Of a stretch of DNA of 64,000 nt, positions 52,744-61,392 are shown one piece after another (position 1 is the stretch's first letter; each line of letters starts with the position of its first letter). Source of the stretch: Mesorhizobium sp. Pch-S (GTDB lineage Bacteria > Pseudomonadota > Alphaproteobacteria > Rhizobiales > Rhizobiaceae); the NCBI RefSeq assembly GCF_004136315.1, contig NZ_CP029562.1:4177501-4241500 (forward strand), in the 5' to 3' direction. Position numbers and translations under genes: made by a program. The notes below the pieces were generated by a model. The model was not told the DNA's origin, ran no database searches, and saw nothing but the letters and a program-made list of their open reading frames with translations.

Positions 52744-54030
52744 CTAGTCGGTCAGGCCATAGAGACGGTTTCTGAACGTCTCCTTGTCCCTGAGATATGT
52801 GGTTTTCAGGACGTCGACAACATGTGACCGCCAGGCCTCGCTGAAGCCTTCATAGTCCTTGTAGAAACCCTGTTTGTTGAAGACGTACCTGGCAACGAAA
52901 TCCGAGGGTACAAAATCCGAGATCAGCCGGTTGGTCAGCCAGGCATCGGCATGCCTTGGTTTGGCACGAACGACCAGGAAGCGCTGCCGGGGCTGCACAT
53001 CCTCGATCTTGAGCTGGCCAAGCTGGCCGATCTCGCGCTTGGCGGCATTAAGGAAGGGGAAATCGCCGTCACGGTTGATCGTCGAAGCGTTGTTGTGGAT
53101 CCAGGTCTGCAGCCAGACCTTGTCGACGCTGGACAGATTGCGATCCGGGTCGGAATGCCAGATCAGGTTGCGCACCACCATTTCGGCGCGGTGCTCGAGA
53201 TAGCCGGAGCTTTCGATCCACGAAGCGCGCGGCAACTCGATACGACCGCTGGAAGCGAGGAAACGGAAGACGGCGTCAGGATCCTTGATCGACAGGTAAC
53301 TCACCTGCCATGGCCGCGAGCGCCGGAACCCCGGTGCGGCAGGGTCGCCGATGACGGTGGTCACATCGGGGTCAACGAAAACGTACAGCCCGCCGAAATG
53401 GCTCGTCCAATAGGCGTTGTGGCGGAAAATGACCTGGTCGGGCACCAGCGCGTTTTCGCGGATGTCGCCGGTGACCTTGGCCAACTCCACCATGCGCTCG
53501 AGCATCTTGTTGTCGCGCCAGGCGTTGGGTTCCTGCTTCAGCCGGTCGACCAGCGTGCCGAGTTCCGAAGCCTTGCCGAGGACGTCCTCGGCCGAGAGGA
53601 CACGGAACTCCACCTGGTTGATGGAGAGCAGATCCTCGATGTCATTCACCGTCGAGACCGAATCCTCGATCTCGCCATAGATGACGTCCTTGATCGTCAG
53701 CGCGTCGATGGCGCGGCTGTTCTTCGACATGAACTCGAACATCAGCTGTGAGGTGTTCGAGAAAGCCGTGTGCACCACCGGCAGGTCAATCTGCGACGGG
53801 GTCAGGATGATGAACCGGCGGTTGATGCCGTTGGGATCGAGATAGTCATAGTCGCCGCATTCCTCGGCGATCTCGGGTGAGAAACCGGTTCGATCGACGT
53901 GAAAACTCTTCAGCCTGGTGGGCTTAAAGCCGAACGCCTTCAGCGCCTTGTTGTAGCGGTCGATGAGATGCGGCTCGTCGACCGGCAGCAGCCGGCCGTA
54001 GATGAGTTCGTTGTCGCGCAGGAGGTCCAT
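52744..54030 (-). CDS. Uncharacterised conserved protein of the AAA+ operon
   Basis: A 428-residue soluble protein with no recognised enzyme motif or membrane segment. It starts MDLLRDNELIYGRLLPVDEP and contains several long charged helices (IEDLLSINQVEFRVLSAEDV; DNKMLERMVELAKVTGD). The true start is ATG 54030, because the GGGGAGAAGG end of an inverted repeat lies just upstream and supplies the ribosome site. An 84-base in-frame extension runs through that repeat and is rejected. It precedes the DUF2333-like gene by 13 bases. Function unknown; operon context suggests a partner of the AAA+ ATPase. Confidence 0.8.
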   Translation of the reverse strand: MDLLRDNELIYGRLLPVDEPHLIDRYNKALKAFGFKPTRLKSFHVDRTGFSPEIAEECGDYDYLDPNGINRRFIILTPSQIDLPVVHTAFSNTSQLMFEFMSKNSRAIDALTIKDVIYGEIEDSVSTVNDIEDLLSINQVEFRVLSAEDVLGKASELGTLVDRLKQEPNAWRDNKMLERMVELAKVTGDIRENALVPDQVIFRHNAYWTSHFGGLYVFVDPDVTTVIGDPAAPGFRRSRPWQVSYLSIKDPDAVFRFLASSGRIELPRASWIESSGYLEHRAEMVVRNLIWHSDPDRNLSSVDKVWLQTWIHNNASTINRDGDFPFLNAAKREIGQLGQLKIEDVQPRQRFLVVRAKPRHADAWLTNRLISDFVPSDFVARYVFNKQGFYKDYEGFSEAWRSHVVDVLKTTYLRDKETFRNRLYGLTD

Positions 54031-54034
54031 TATT

Positions 54035-54082
54035 CCTTCTCCCCGTTCACGGGGAGAAGGTGCCCGAAGGGCGGATGAGGGG
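54035..54082. repeat. Structured repeat, left copy flanking the DUF559 gene
   Basis: Palindrome CCTTCTCCCCGT-TC-ACGGGGAGAAGG (54035-54060), then T, hairpin GCCCGAAGGGC, and GGATGAGGGG. It is an inverted copy of the repeat at 54519-54568. Its outer end reads GGGGAGAAGG on the minus strand just before the next gene's ATG. Confidence 0.9.
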
Positions 54083-54094
54083 CGGCACAGGCAG

Positions 54095-54511
54095 TCATGG
54101 TTGTTTGTCGACACCTGTTGATGCGGGAAGGAATTTGATGTCGTGTGAAGTCATTTTCTGATCCAGCGTGCCGTCGAGCGCGGCGAGAATCGTATCCAGG
54201 ACCGAGCGTCGGTCTTTGAGAACATCTGCATGCCAAATCCGCAATACGGACCATCCGTTTCCATTCATGGTTTCGTCCCGGAAGCGATCTGTCTGGCTTG
54301 TGGCATGCTGGCTACCATCAACTTCGACGACAAGGTTTGCTTCGCGACATGCGAAGTCCGCAAAATACGGGCCGATCGGTAACTGGCGGACAAATTTGTA
54401 GCCATTCAGGCGCCTTCCGCGAAGTTCGTACCAGAGCTTTTCCTCGGCCTCATTGTCTACGCGCCGAAGCAATCGCGCTCTTGAGGTTCTGGACTCATTG
54501 CCGCCACGCAT
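54095..54511 (-). CDS. DUF559 (Vsr-like) endonuclease-domain protein
   Basis: A 138-residue protein of the DUF559 family, related to very-short-patch-repair-type and restriction-type nucleases. Seen are AEEKLWYELRGRRLNGYKFVRQ, PIGPYFADFACREANLVVEVDGSQH (the D-x-E-V-D-G-x-Q-H catalytic-type core) and WSVLRIWHADVLKD. It lies between two inverted structured repeats, inside the AAA+ operon. The start at 54511 is preferred because GATGAGGGG from the repeat end lies eight to nine bases upstream; an ATG inside the repeat (54526) is possible. Function is probably DNA cleavage or repair; a role in moving its own repeats is a guess. Confidence 0.85.
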   Translation of the reverse strand: MRGGNESRTSRARLLRRVDNEAEEKLWYELRGRRLNGYKFVRQLPIGPYFADFACREANLVVEVDGSQHATSQTDRFRDETMNGNGWSVLRIWHADVLKDRRSVLDTILAALDGTLDQKMTSHDIKFLPASTGVDKQP

Positions 54512-54518
54512 GGCGCTG

Positions 54519-54568
54519 CCCCTCATCCGTCACTTCGTGACACCTTCTCCCCGTAAACGGGGAGAAGG
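54519..54568. repeat. Structured repeat, right copy flanking the DUF559 gene
   Basis: CCCCTCATCC, hairpin GTCACTTCGTGAC, A, then palindrome CCTTCTCCCCGT-AA-ACGGGGAGAAGG. Compared with the left copy, the palindrome arms and CCCCTCATCC are identical. The small hairpin differs in sequence but keeps its pairing, which points to conserved structure. It ends seven bases from the AAA+ gene stop. Confidence 0.9.
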
Positions 54569-54575
54569 AAAGAGA

Positions 54576-56486
54576 TTACGCGTTCCACAGCCCCTTCTTC
54601 TTCAACTCCTCCATTTCCCTGACTGCCCTTTCGCGCAGTCGAGCGTCGCGCAGCAGCCTGTCGACCGCCGCATCGTCGGACTTGTCGGCGTAACGGAATT
54701 CGGAATCGGCGTAGCGGTTGATCTCCTGCATGATAACGTCCATGTCGAACGGACGACGCAACTCCTCGATCATCGCCTTCTTGTCGTCGTAGCTCTTGTG
54801 CATGAAAGCTTCGGGTTTTTCGAACCACTCGTCCGGCAGTTCGATGTCCATGGCACGCATCTTGATGGCGTCGGTGACGTTCTTGATGGCGCGGCCGGTG
54901 AAGCGCGGCTCGGCTTCTTTGATCAGGTGCAGGTAGCTGCCGACATCTTCCAGCGTCTTCGGCTCGCCACTCTCCTTGATGAAGCGGTCGTAAACCTTCA
55001 GCAGGCCGTCCTCATGCGGCTTGTCATGACCTTCATAAGCCTCCGCCACGGCGCGCTGGATCTCCTGGGCGGCGTAGAGCTTGTGCTCGCCGAGCGGGAT
55101 CTTGTGGTTCTTGCCGGCAAGCAGCACGAAGATGTCGATATAGTCGTCGCGGGTCTGCGGGCCGTCGACCAGCCAGCGCGCTCCGGCGCGCTGGCGCAGC
55201 GCGTCGTCGACATTTTCGGGATAGTTGGAAAACATGCCGAAGGCGCAGTTGCCGCGTACCACCGTGCCGGCGCCGGCAAAGGCATCCATCAGCACGCCGG
55301 TGATTTCCTGCTGTCCGGCGGATGCACGGTCGTCGGAACGCTTGGCCGCCACCTGGTCGATGTCGTCGATGGTGCCGAAGCCGATCGCGCGCGGATTGAG
55401 CACATTGTTGATGAACTGTCGGCAGTTCTGGCCGGATTTTCCCTGGTAGGACGAGATCTGGTCGACGCCGAAATTCTCATAGGCGAAGGGATAGCCGGCG
55501 ACCTTGCAATAGTCGTTGACCAGGCCGGCGATCATCTGGATCAGCGTCGTCTTGCCGGTGCCGGGTGCGCCGTCGCCGATGAAGGTGAACAGGAAACCAC
55601 CGAGTTCGACAAACGGATTCAGCTCCCGGTCGAAGTCGTAGGCCATCAGCATCTTGGCCAGCTTCACCGACTGGTATTTGGCGATGTGATTGCCGACGAC
55701 CTCTTCGGGTTTCTTGAAGGTCATCACCAGCGGTTTCGACTTCTTGCCGGGCGCGACATCGAACCCATCGATGGTGAAGTCGTCGGTGTCGATGCGAAGG
55801 TGTGTGTTCTCGAAGGCGCCAAGCCCGTCGAAGCGGGCCTTGCGTGCAAGCAGGCCATCGATGGCAACGCGCGCAAAGCTCTTCGCACGAGTCAGGAGAT
55901 CGGCGTCGTCTTTGGTGCCGGCGAGAGCCTTGTCGAGGCCGGCAACAAGAGATTTCACCGCATCCTGCGGCGTGTCGAACAGAAAATCCGGTTCGGCTAT
56001 GTCGTTCGGCGCCTCACCATCGCCGTCAATGAGCTGAGCCAGATAGGAAGCAAAAGCGAAAGCAGCGACATAGGCGGAGGCGGAAAGCAGCTTCTTGAAT
56101 TGTGTGGCCTGATCACCCTCGAGTGGTGAACGCGCGTTCTGCGCCTGCATGCTTTCAAGGTCGGTCGAGCGCGCGAAGATGTCGGAAACCGCCAATGCCA
56201 CGGCAATGCCGCGTCGGGCACGGTAAAGGAGCGTGTGTTGCGGGATCGACATCAACTGATCGTCGGGTCGAATGGAGGCCACTGTCTTCTGCAGCTCGAC
56301 CTCGCGCGTCTTGCGCAGCGATCCGCTCGAAACCGTTGAGACGAAGCGGCGACCCGTGCCGGCAAGCGCCGTGCCGGATTCGCCGGACGAATCCTCCAGC
56401 ACGACAATGCGGGTGATGAAGCTCTGCGCGGTGGCGCGGTGCTTCTCGATGTCGGCTTCGGGAATGGTGGTAAGCCCGGTGTCCAT
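54576..56486 (-). CDS. AAA+ ATPase of an uncharacterised operon
   Basis: A 636-residue protein. Residues 1-280 are an unknown helical domain. A AAA+ module follows, with Walker A GDGAPGTGKTTLIQ near residue 320, a Walker-B-like IGFGTIDDIDQV, and later arginine-rich DDALRQRAGARWLV that may hold sensor residues. The C-terminus is helical and strongly charged (RLLRDARLRERAVREMEELKKKG). No protease, helicase or MoxR-specific part is recognised. GAGGGATC precedes the ATG. It is the third gene of the operon that starts with the coiled-coil gene. A remodelling role on membrane or coiled-coil partners is a reasonable inference. Confidence 0.88.
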   Translation of the reverse strand: MDTGLTTIPEADIEKHRATAQSFITRIVVLEDSSGESGTALAGTGRRFVSTVSSGSLRKTREVELQKTVASIRPDDQLMSIPQHTLLYRARRGIAVALAVSDIFARSTDLESMQAQNARSPLEGDQATQFKKLLSASAYVAAFAFASYLAQLIDGDGEAPNDIAEPDFLFDTPQDAVKSLVAGLDKALAGTKDDADLLTRAKSFARVAIDGLLARKARFDGLGAFENTHLRIDTDDFTIDGFDVAPGKKSKPLVMTFKKPEEVVGNHIAKYQSVKLAKMLMAYDFDRELNPFVELGGFLFTFIGDGAPGTGKTTLIQMIAGLVNDYCKVAGYPFAYENFGVDQISSYQGKSGQNCRQFINNVLNPRAIGFGTIDDIDQVAAKRSDDRASAGQQEITGVLMDAFAGAGTVVRGNCAFGMFSNYPENVDDALRQRAGARWLVDGPQTRDDYIDIFVLLAGKNHKIPLGEHKLYAAQEIQRAVAEAYEGHDKPHEDGLLKVYDRFIKESGEPKTLEDVGSYLHLIKEAEPRFTGRAIKNVTDAIKMRAMDIELPDEWFEKPEAFMHKSYDDKKAMIEELRRPFDMDVIMQEINRYADSEFRYADKSDDAAVDRLLRDARLRERAVREMEELKKKGLWNA

Positions 56487-56519
56487 TCGATCCCTCGTTA
56501 CGCAGTCTCGGTCAGGCGG

Positions 56520-57665
56520 TCAGACGTCGGAAATTACCCGCCCGCCGGACAGGATGTGCACCTTGTAGCCGTTGAATATCTTCTGGGCTTCGCCGGCCGC
56601 ATAGAGCGCCTGATAGGCTTCGTGCGGTACCAGCGCGTGGTTCTCGAAACTGGAGACACCCTGCCGTGTCGCCTCCAGGTCGTCGGTGTTGATGAAGAAT
56701 TCCTGCGTCGTCTTCTCGCTTGAGAAAAGGCCGCGGCGGCCGGGCTTTTCACCTTTCGAATAGACCTCCTGGATGGTCCAGGTCAGCAGCCAGGCATTTT
56801 CCGGCTTGCGCACCTTGGCCAGTACCTCGGTCACCGTCGAGTTGTTGTCGGTGATGCCGGCGGAATAGAAGGGGCCAAGAACCACGCGCCGCAACTGCTT
56901 GGGATGCAACGGCTCGAAATCCTTGTCGAGGTTGACGGCGATCGTCAACGGAGACAACGAGTAGGACGAATTCTTTTCGGTGAAGTCGTCGAAGCGCCGC
57001 GCGAGGTCAGGGTTCAACAAGCCGTCCACGGGCAGCGGAATCTCGACCTTTTCATTCAGTCGTCCATCCTTGCCGACCAACTGACGTACGATGTCATCGG
57101 AGGAATCTTCCACGGTCACCATATAGATCAGCGGCAGGTTGGCGGTGCCGTCGAAGCTTGCCCAATGCACGAGATAATAGGGCAGGCCGGACTTCGGATT
57201 GACCGAGACCTTGGCTGTCTGTGCCAGCGTGAACGGACCGAAGGTCTCGCCGCTCTTGATGTCTTCCAGGTAAAGCCGCTCTGCCATCGACTTCTGCAGC
57301 GTCGTCGGGAATTCCTTGTGGCGCAGGATGAAGTCGGCCATTTCGGCGCGCAGCTCGCGCGCTGACGGAATGGTGGCGAGCCGGCTGTCGGCCTGGCGCC
57401 GGTCGTTCTCCAGTTCAAGCAGGTTCTGAAAGACCGGATAGCCACTTTCAGCACGGGAGATCTTGAAGGTCTCCATGAAGCCGAGACGGTTGCGCCAGCA
57501 GGTGAAAGACTTGTCGAGGCGGCTGATGTACTCGGCCACGATCTTGGCGACGATGCCATGCCGGTAGAGCGGCGAGCGATCGTCGCGCATGAAGATCTCG
57601 AGGCCGGACAGGGCAGCCGTTATGGCCGAGAAATAGCGCTCGGCCGCATCGGTTTCGATGCTCAT
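56520..57665 (-). CDS. Uncharacterised conserved protein of the AAA+ operon
   Basis: A 381-residue soluble protein with no recognised catalytic motif. It opens with a helical part (YFSAITAALSGLEIFMRDD), a middle beta-rich part (YYLVHWASFDGTANLPLIYM), and a strongly charged C-terminal half (SKGEKPGRRGLFSSEKTTQ). GGGAGCC lies eight bases before ATG 57665. It lies 33 bases upstream of the AAA+ gene, and a RIME-like repeat separates it from the coiled-coil gene. Function unknown. Confidence 0.78.
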   Translation of the reverse strand: MSIETDAAERYFSAITAALSGLEIFMRDDRSPLYRHGIVAKIVAEYISRLDKSFTCWRNRLGFMETFKISRAESGYPVFQNLLELENDRRQADSRLATIPSARELRAEMADFILRHKEFPTTLQKSMAERLYLEDIKSGETFGPFTLAQTAKVSVNPKSGLPYYLVHWASFDGTANLPLIYMVTVEDSSDDIVRQLVGKDGRLNEKVEIPLPVDGLLNPDLARRFDDFTEKNSSYSLSPLTIAVNLDKDFEPLHPKQLRRVVLGPFYSAGITDNNSTVTEVLAKVRKPENAWLLTWTIQEVYSKGEKPGRRGLFSSEKTTQEFFINTDDLEATRQGVSSFENHALVPHEAYQALYAAGEAQKIFNGYKVHILSGGRVISDV

Positions 57666-57752
57666 GCCTTGGCTCCCTTCCACGTGAGGGGAGCAAGGTG
57701 GTTGGTGAGGTTACAAAAAGGCATCGATGAAAGCGAACTGTCCTGCCGTGCT

Positions 57753-57854
57753 AGCGCAATTCCAGGAAAAGTGTGCACGGTTTTCCGTTCGGAATTGCGC
57801 AAAAACAAAGAGTTAGAGCGTTTCCGCGTTTCCTTGAAAAACGGAAACGCTCTA
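57753..57854. repeat. RIME-like repeat, copy 6
   Basis: Complete and close to copy 1. GCAATTCCAGG to CGGAATTGC (57756-57798), then GAGCGTTTCCGCG to CGGAAACGCTCT (57817-57852). It lies inside the AAA+ operon between the coiled-coil gene and the next gene, so it may set relative message levels. Confidence 0.85.
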
Positions 57855-57857
57855 AGG

Positions 57858-58946
57858 TCAGGACTGAACATAGTTCGCTGAATTGTGCTTCTTCATGACT
57901 TCGTCGAAGCGGCGGGCGAAGGCGTCGTCGGCCAGCTTCTTGCGGCGCTGGATGTCGGCGGTCGCTACCATGTTCTTCTCGTGCATTTCGAGCAGGTCGC
58001 CAATGTGTTTCTGGGCGGCGGCGCCAATTCCGGCCATCGTCTCTTCAGCGGTGGTATCCACCTGCGAGCCCAGCGTGTTGATCTTGTGCGCGACATCCTG
58101 CTGGGCAGCCGTCTTCAACGAATCCTCCAGCGCCTTGTAGAGCACGATGCGCTGTTCTGTATCGATGGTCAGCTTGTTGATCAGCGTCGACTGCGCGGCG
58201 ATCTGATTGTTCAACGAATCCACAAAGGTCTGGAACATGGAGGTGTAGCGTTCCAGCGTCTGGCTGGCCGCAAGCAATTCCTGTTCCTTGGCCTGGCGCT
58301 CGTTGTATTCCGTCGCGAGCTTGGTGCGATCGCTCTCCAGTGCGGTGCGTTCCTTCTGGCTGGTCGAGGCGGCGATCTTGTTTTCGATGTCGAGCAGCAG
58401 CGGGTTCAGTTCCTGGATGCGCTTCTGAACGGCTTCGAGTTCGGCCATGGTCGCCTTGCGGCGTTCGATCACCTGCGAAAGGCTGGTCTCGGAGGTCTTG
58501 TAGCGCTGGTCGAGCACTTCCTTCTGCGCTTTCAGGATGCCGACGATCGTGTCGGACTTGGCCAGAAGCTCCTGCAGGTTGCCGGCGAGCGACATGTTGC
58601 GCACGCGGTCGGTACGCATGCGCTGCTTCTTCTGCGCCGAAAAGATACCGACGAAGCTTTCCCAGCCGGTGTAGTTCTTCATGCTTTCGAATTCGGAGCC
58701 AAAGACATTGGTCGCGTCCTCAAGGCCGATGATCAGATCGGCGATGTTGGCTTCCATTGTCTTCTGCTGCTTGAGAACATCCTGAATGCGGGCATTCTCG
58801 ATGTCGAAATTGGCGTCGCCGATCTTCTGATCAGCCTTGGCGAGCGTGTCGAGCACGGTACCGGACTGCTCGATCTTGGAACGCATGTCTTCGACGACCT
58901 GCCTGGTCTTGGCGATTTCGGTATCGAAGTTTTGCAATGTCGCCAT
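57858..58946 (-). CDS. Long coiled-coil protein, first gene of the AAA+ operon
   Basis: A 362-residue, almost entirely helical protein rich in Glu, Gln, Lys, Leu and Ala, with no signal peptide or membrane segment. Long heptad-like stretches run from about residues 10-65 and 150-330. A short break holds MKNYTGWESFVGIFSAQKKQ near residue 90. It may polymerise or act as a scaffold. In character it recalls TelA- or PspA-like coiled-coil proteins, but no sequence identity can be claimed. GGGGGATC precedes the ATG. The operon promoter should lie in the 145-base gap upstream. Confidence 0.82.
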   Translation of the reverse strand: MATLQNFDTEIAKTRQVVEDMRSKIEQSGTVLDTLAKADQKIGDANFDIENARIQDVLKQQKTMEANIADLIIGLEDATNVFGSEFESMKNYTGWESFVGIFSAQKKQRMRTDRVRNMSLAGNLQELLAKSDTIVGILKAQKEVLDQRYKTSETSLSQVIERRKATMAELEAVQKRIQELNPLLLDIENKIAASTSQKERTALESDRTKLATEYNERQAKEQELLAASQTLERYTSMFQTFVDSLNNQIAAQSTLINKLTIDTEQRIVLYKALEDSLKTAAQQDVAHKINTLGSQVDTTAEETMAGIGAAAQKHIGDLLEMHEKNMVATADIQRRKKLADDAFARRFDEVMKKHNSANYVQS

Positions 58947-59091
58947 CAGATCCCCCTAGTGGTGGCAAGTCCAAACTGCTCGTTGCAGTGGTGGCGAATA
59001 TATGTGGGGCGATTGGCGATTGAAAGACGCATACAGTGCTTTCGCCGCGAGCATGGTCATTCGCGGCGATGCTTGCGACGAAAAATCCCTG

Positions 59092-59487
59092 TTACGGTTT
59101 CGGATCGGCTTTCAGATACGCGATGACATTGGCGATCTCAGTGTCGTCCTTCAGGCCCATGTAAGCCATCTTGTTGCCTGGAACCTTCTGTTTCGGGCTG
59201 CGCAGATAGTCGGCCAGCGAGGTCTCGTCCCAGACGAGGCCTGCAGCGCCCGCGTCCTTCATGGCCTGCGAATATTTGGCCAGATAGCTTGGCGCGGTGC
59301 CGGCGGTGCGGCCGATGACGCCCAGCAGATGCGGTCCGAGCCTGTCCTTTTCGGATGTGGCGTCATGGCAGGCCATGCATTTGTTGAACACTTTCTTGCC
59401 GGCGACCGCGTCACCATCCGCGAGCGCGGGCAGGGCAACGAGCGTGGCGAGAATGGCGATGGCTGGGCCGAGTGCCTGGCGTTTCAT
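59092..59487 (-). CDS. Class I cytochrome c
   Basis: A 131-residue periplasmic cytochrome with a signal peptide (cleavage near PALAD), heme-binding CMACH near residue 40, and a distal methionine probably in NKMAYMGLKDD. The layout (GKKVFNKCMACH, GPHLLGVIGRTAGT, YLRSPKQKVPGNKMAY) fits the mitochondrial-like cytochrome c/c2 group, which carries electrons between bc1 and oxidases. GAGGA lies before ATG 59487. The coiled-coil gene lies downstream on the same strand, across 145 bases. Confidence 0.93.
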   Translation of the reverse strand: MKRQALGPAIAILATLVALPALADGDAVAGKKVFNKCMACHDATSEKDRLGPHLLGVIGRTAGTAPSYLAKYSQAMKDAGAAGLVWDETSLADYLRSPKQKVPGNKMAYMGLKDDTEIANVIAYLKADPKP

Positions 59488-59595
59488 GATCGTTCCTCGG
59501 ATGGATAGCAACGCTGTCAGCGTATCAGCAGCCGCCCGCGAACGGCCATAGTACTCTTGGCCGCAGCTTGTAGCCCAACTCGGGAAGAATGCGCC

Positions 59596-60207
59596 TCAGG
59601 GGCGTGAAAAGCCGATGAAATCATCGGGTTGCGCGCGGCCCATCTCCTCCTCCCAGTGACGGCGGCAGAGCGAAACATAGATGTCCTTGCCGATCGCCAC
59701 CTGCTCGCCCTGCCGGGCGACCTTGCCGTCGGGGCCGAGGCGCACGACCATCGTGGCCTTGCGGCCGCAGCGACAGATGGTGCGTACTTCGCGCAGGTCA
59801 TCAGCTATTGCCAGAAGGGCGCGCGAACCGGTGAAAAGATTGCCCTGGAAGTCGGTGCGCAGGCCGTAACACATCACGGGAATGCCGAGCCGGTCGGCAA
59901 CACGCGCGAGCTGCCAGACCTGTTCTTCCTCCAGGAACTGTGCCTCGTCGATGAAGATGCAGTGCACGGTGGTGTGTTCGTGGTGCTCGGCGATGCGGGC
60001 ATAGAGGTCGTCGCCGCTGCGGAACATTTCCGCCTCCGCCTCCAGGCCGATGCGCGACGAGATGAAACCCGTGTCTCCCTTGCGGTAGTGGCCGGCTACG
60101 AACAGCATCGTGGTCATGCCGCTTTCGCGATAATTGTAGGAAGCCTGCAAGAGCATGGTGGTCTTGCCGGCGTTCATGGTTGCGTAGTTGAAATAGAGCT
60201 TGGCCAT
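59596..60207 (-). CDS. tdk: Thymidine kinase
   Basis: A 203-residue type II thymidine kinase that phosphorylates thymidine for salvage. P-loop FNYATMNAGKTTML, Walker B region CIFIDEAQFLEEEQV, the lasso/substrate part and zinc cysteines (ICRCGRKA and the later CRRH) are all present. AAAGGG lies before the ATG. It is divergent from the choline-transporter genes. Confidence 0.96.
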   Translation of the reverse strand: MAKLYFNYATMNAGKTTMLLQASYNYRESGMTTMLFVAGHYRKGDTGFISSRIGLEAEAEMFRSGDDLYARIAEHHEHTTVHCIFIDEAQFLEEEQVWQLARVADRLGIPVMCYGLRTDFQGNLFTGSRALLAIADDLREVRTICRCGRKATMVVRLGPDGKVARQGEQVAIGKDIYVSLCRRHWEEEMGRAQPDDFIGFSRP

Positions 60208-60414
60208 GACCCTTTATGCAGAAGTTGTGAGCGGCGGGGAGGGGCGCTTTCGGACCTTCCACCAAAAAAGCTCGGCCGTGTCGCTGATCGGCCAATGCGC
60301 GCCGTCAATCGTATCTCCTGGTGCTTGAAACAACACAAGAATGGTGTTTGGCTGACACAACAAGGCCAGGCGCAGGAATCCGCTTCGCCAAACAAACACA
60401 ATGGGAGAAAGTTC

Positions 60415-61350
60415 ATGTTGCGCATGAAGTCTATCGTCGCAGGATTCGGCCTGGCTGCCTTGCTGTCCACCAGCGCGGCGTTCGCCGGCGATGCCGCAAG
60501 CTGCAAGAAGGTGCGCCTCTCGGATGTCGGCTGGACCGATATCCAGGCGACCACCGGCGTCGCATCCGTGCTGCTCACCGCGCTTGGCTACGAGCCGGAA
60601 GTCATCCAGCTCTCGGTGCCGGTCACCTATGCCTCGCTGAAAAACAAGGATCTCGACGTCTTCCTCGGCAACTGGATGCCGTCGATGACCAACGACATCA
60701 AGGATTATACAGCCGACGGTTCGGTCGAGACCATTTCGGAGAACCTTTCGGGCGCCGGTTACGGCATCGTTGTGCCGACCTATGTTGCCGAAGGCGGCGT
60801 GAAAACGCTGACCGACCTCGGCAAGTTCAAGGACAAGTTTGAGGGCAAGATCTACGGCATCGAGGCCGGCAATGACGGCAACCGCATCATCCTCGACATG
60901 ATCAAGAATCCTGCTGACAACCTGCAGGGTTTCGAACTGGTCGAATCCTCGGAGGCCGGCATGCTGACGCAGGCCGAGCAGTCGATGAAGGAAAACAAGT
61001 GGATCGCCTTCCTCGGCTGGACACCGCATCCGGTGATGGGCGCCATGAAGATCACCTATCTCGATGGTATGGGTGACTCCGGCTTCGGCGCGGCGACCGT
61101 CTCGACCAATGTTCGCAAGGGCTATCTGCAGGAGTGCCCGAATGCGGGTGCCTTCATCAAGAACCTGAAGTTCAATCTGGATATGGAAGGCCAGATGATG
61201 GATGGCATCCTCAAGGGCGGCAATGCCAACGACGTCGCAAAGGACTGGCTGAAAAAGAACCCGGACGCTGCAACGCCCTGGCTTGCCGGCGTGACGACCT
61301 TTGATGGTGGCGATGCGGCTGCTGCTGTGAAAAGCGCGATCGGCGGCTGA
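60415..61350 (+). CDS. choX: Choline ABC transporter periplasmic binding protein
   Basis: A 311-residue binding protein with signal peptide (cleavage near AAFAGD). The aromatic-box residues known from ChoX of Sinorhizobium meliloti appear in order: Trp in VGWTDIQATTG, Trp in LGNWMPSM, Tyr in GAGYGIVVP and Trp in FLGWTPHPVM. This supports choline/acetylcholine binding, with glycine betaine as the alternative. GGGAGA lies six bases before ATG 60415. A repeat and a strong terminator separate it from choW, so it is probably made in excess of the membrane parts. Confidence 0.93.
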   Translation: MLRMKSIVAGFGLAALLSTSAAFAGDAASCKKVRLSDVGWTDIQATTGVASVLLTALGYEPEVIQLSVPVTYASLKNKDLDVFLGNWMPSMTNDIKDYTADGSVETISENLSGAGYGIVVPTYVAEGGVKTLTDLGKFKDKFEGKIYGIEAGNDGNRIILDMIKNPADNLQGFELVESSEAGMLTQAEQSMKENKWIAFLGWTPHPVMGAMKITYLDGMGDSGFGAATVSTNVRKGYLQECPNAGAFIKNLKFNLDMEGQMMDGILKGGNANDVAKDWLKKNPDAATPWLAGVTTFDGGDAAAAVKSAIGG

Positions 61351-61358
61351 CCGAAATC

Positions 61359-61388
61359 GCTCTTTCCGTGAAAAACGGAAACGCTCTA
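61359..61388. repeat. RIME-like repeat, copy 7 (shortened palindrome 2)
   Basis: GCTCTTTCCGTG...ACGGAAACGCTCT, missing part of the left arm and all of palindrome 1. It sits between choX and its terminator. Confidence 0.7.
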
Positions 61389-61392
61389 GGTA

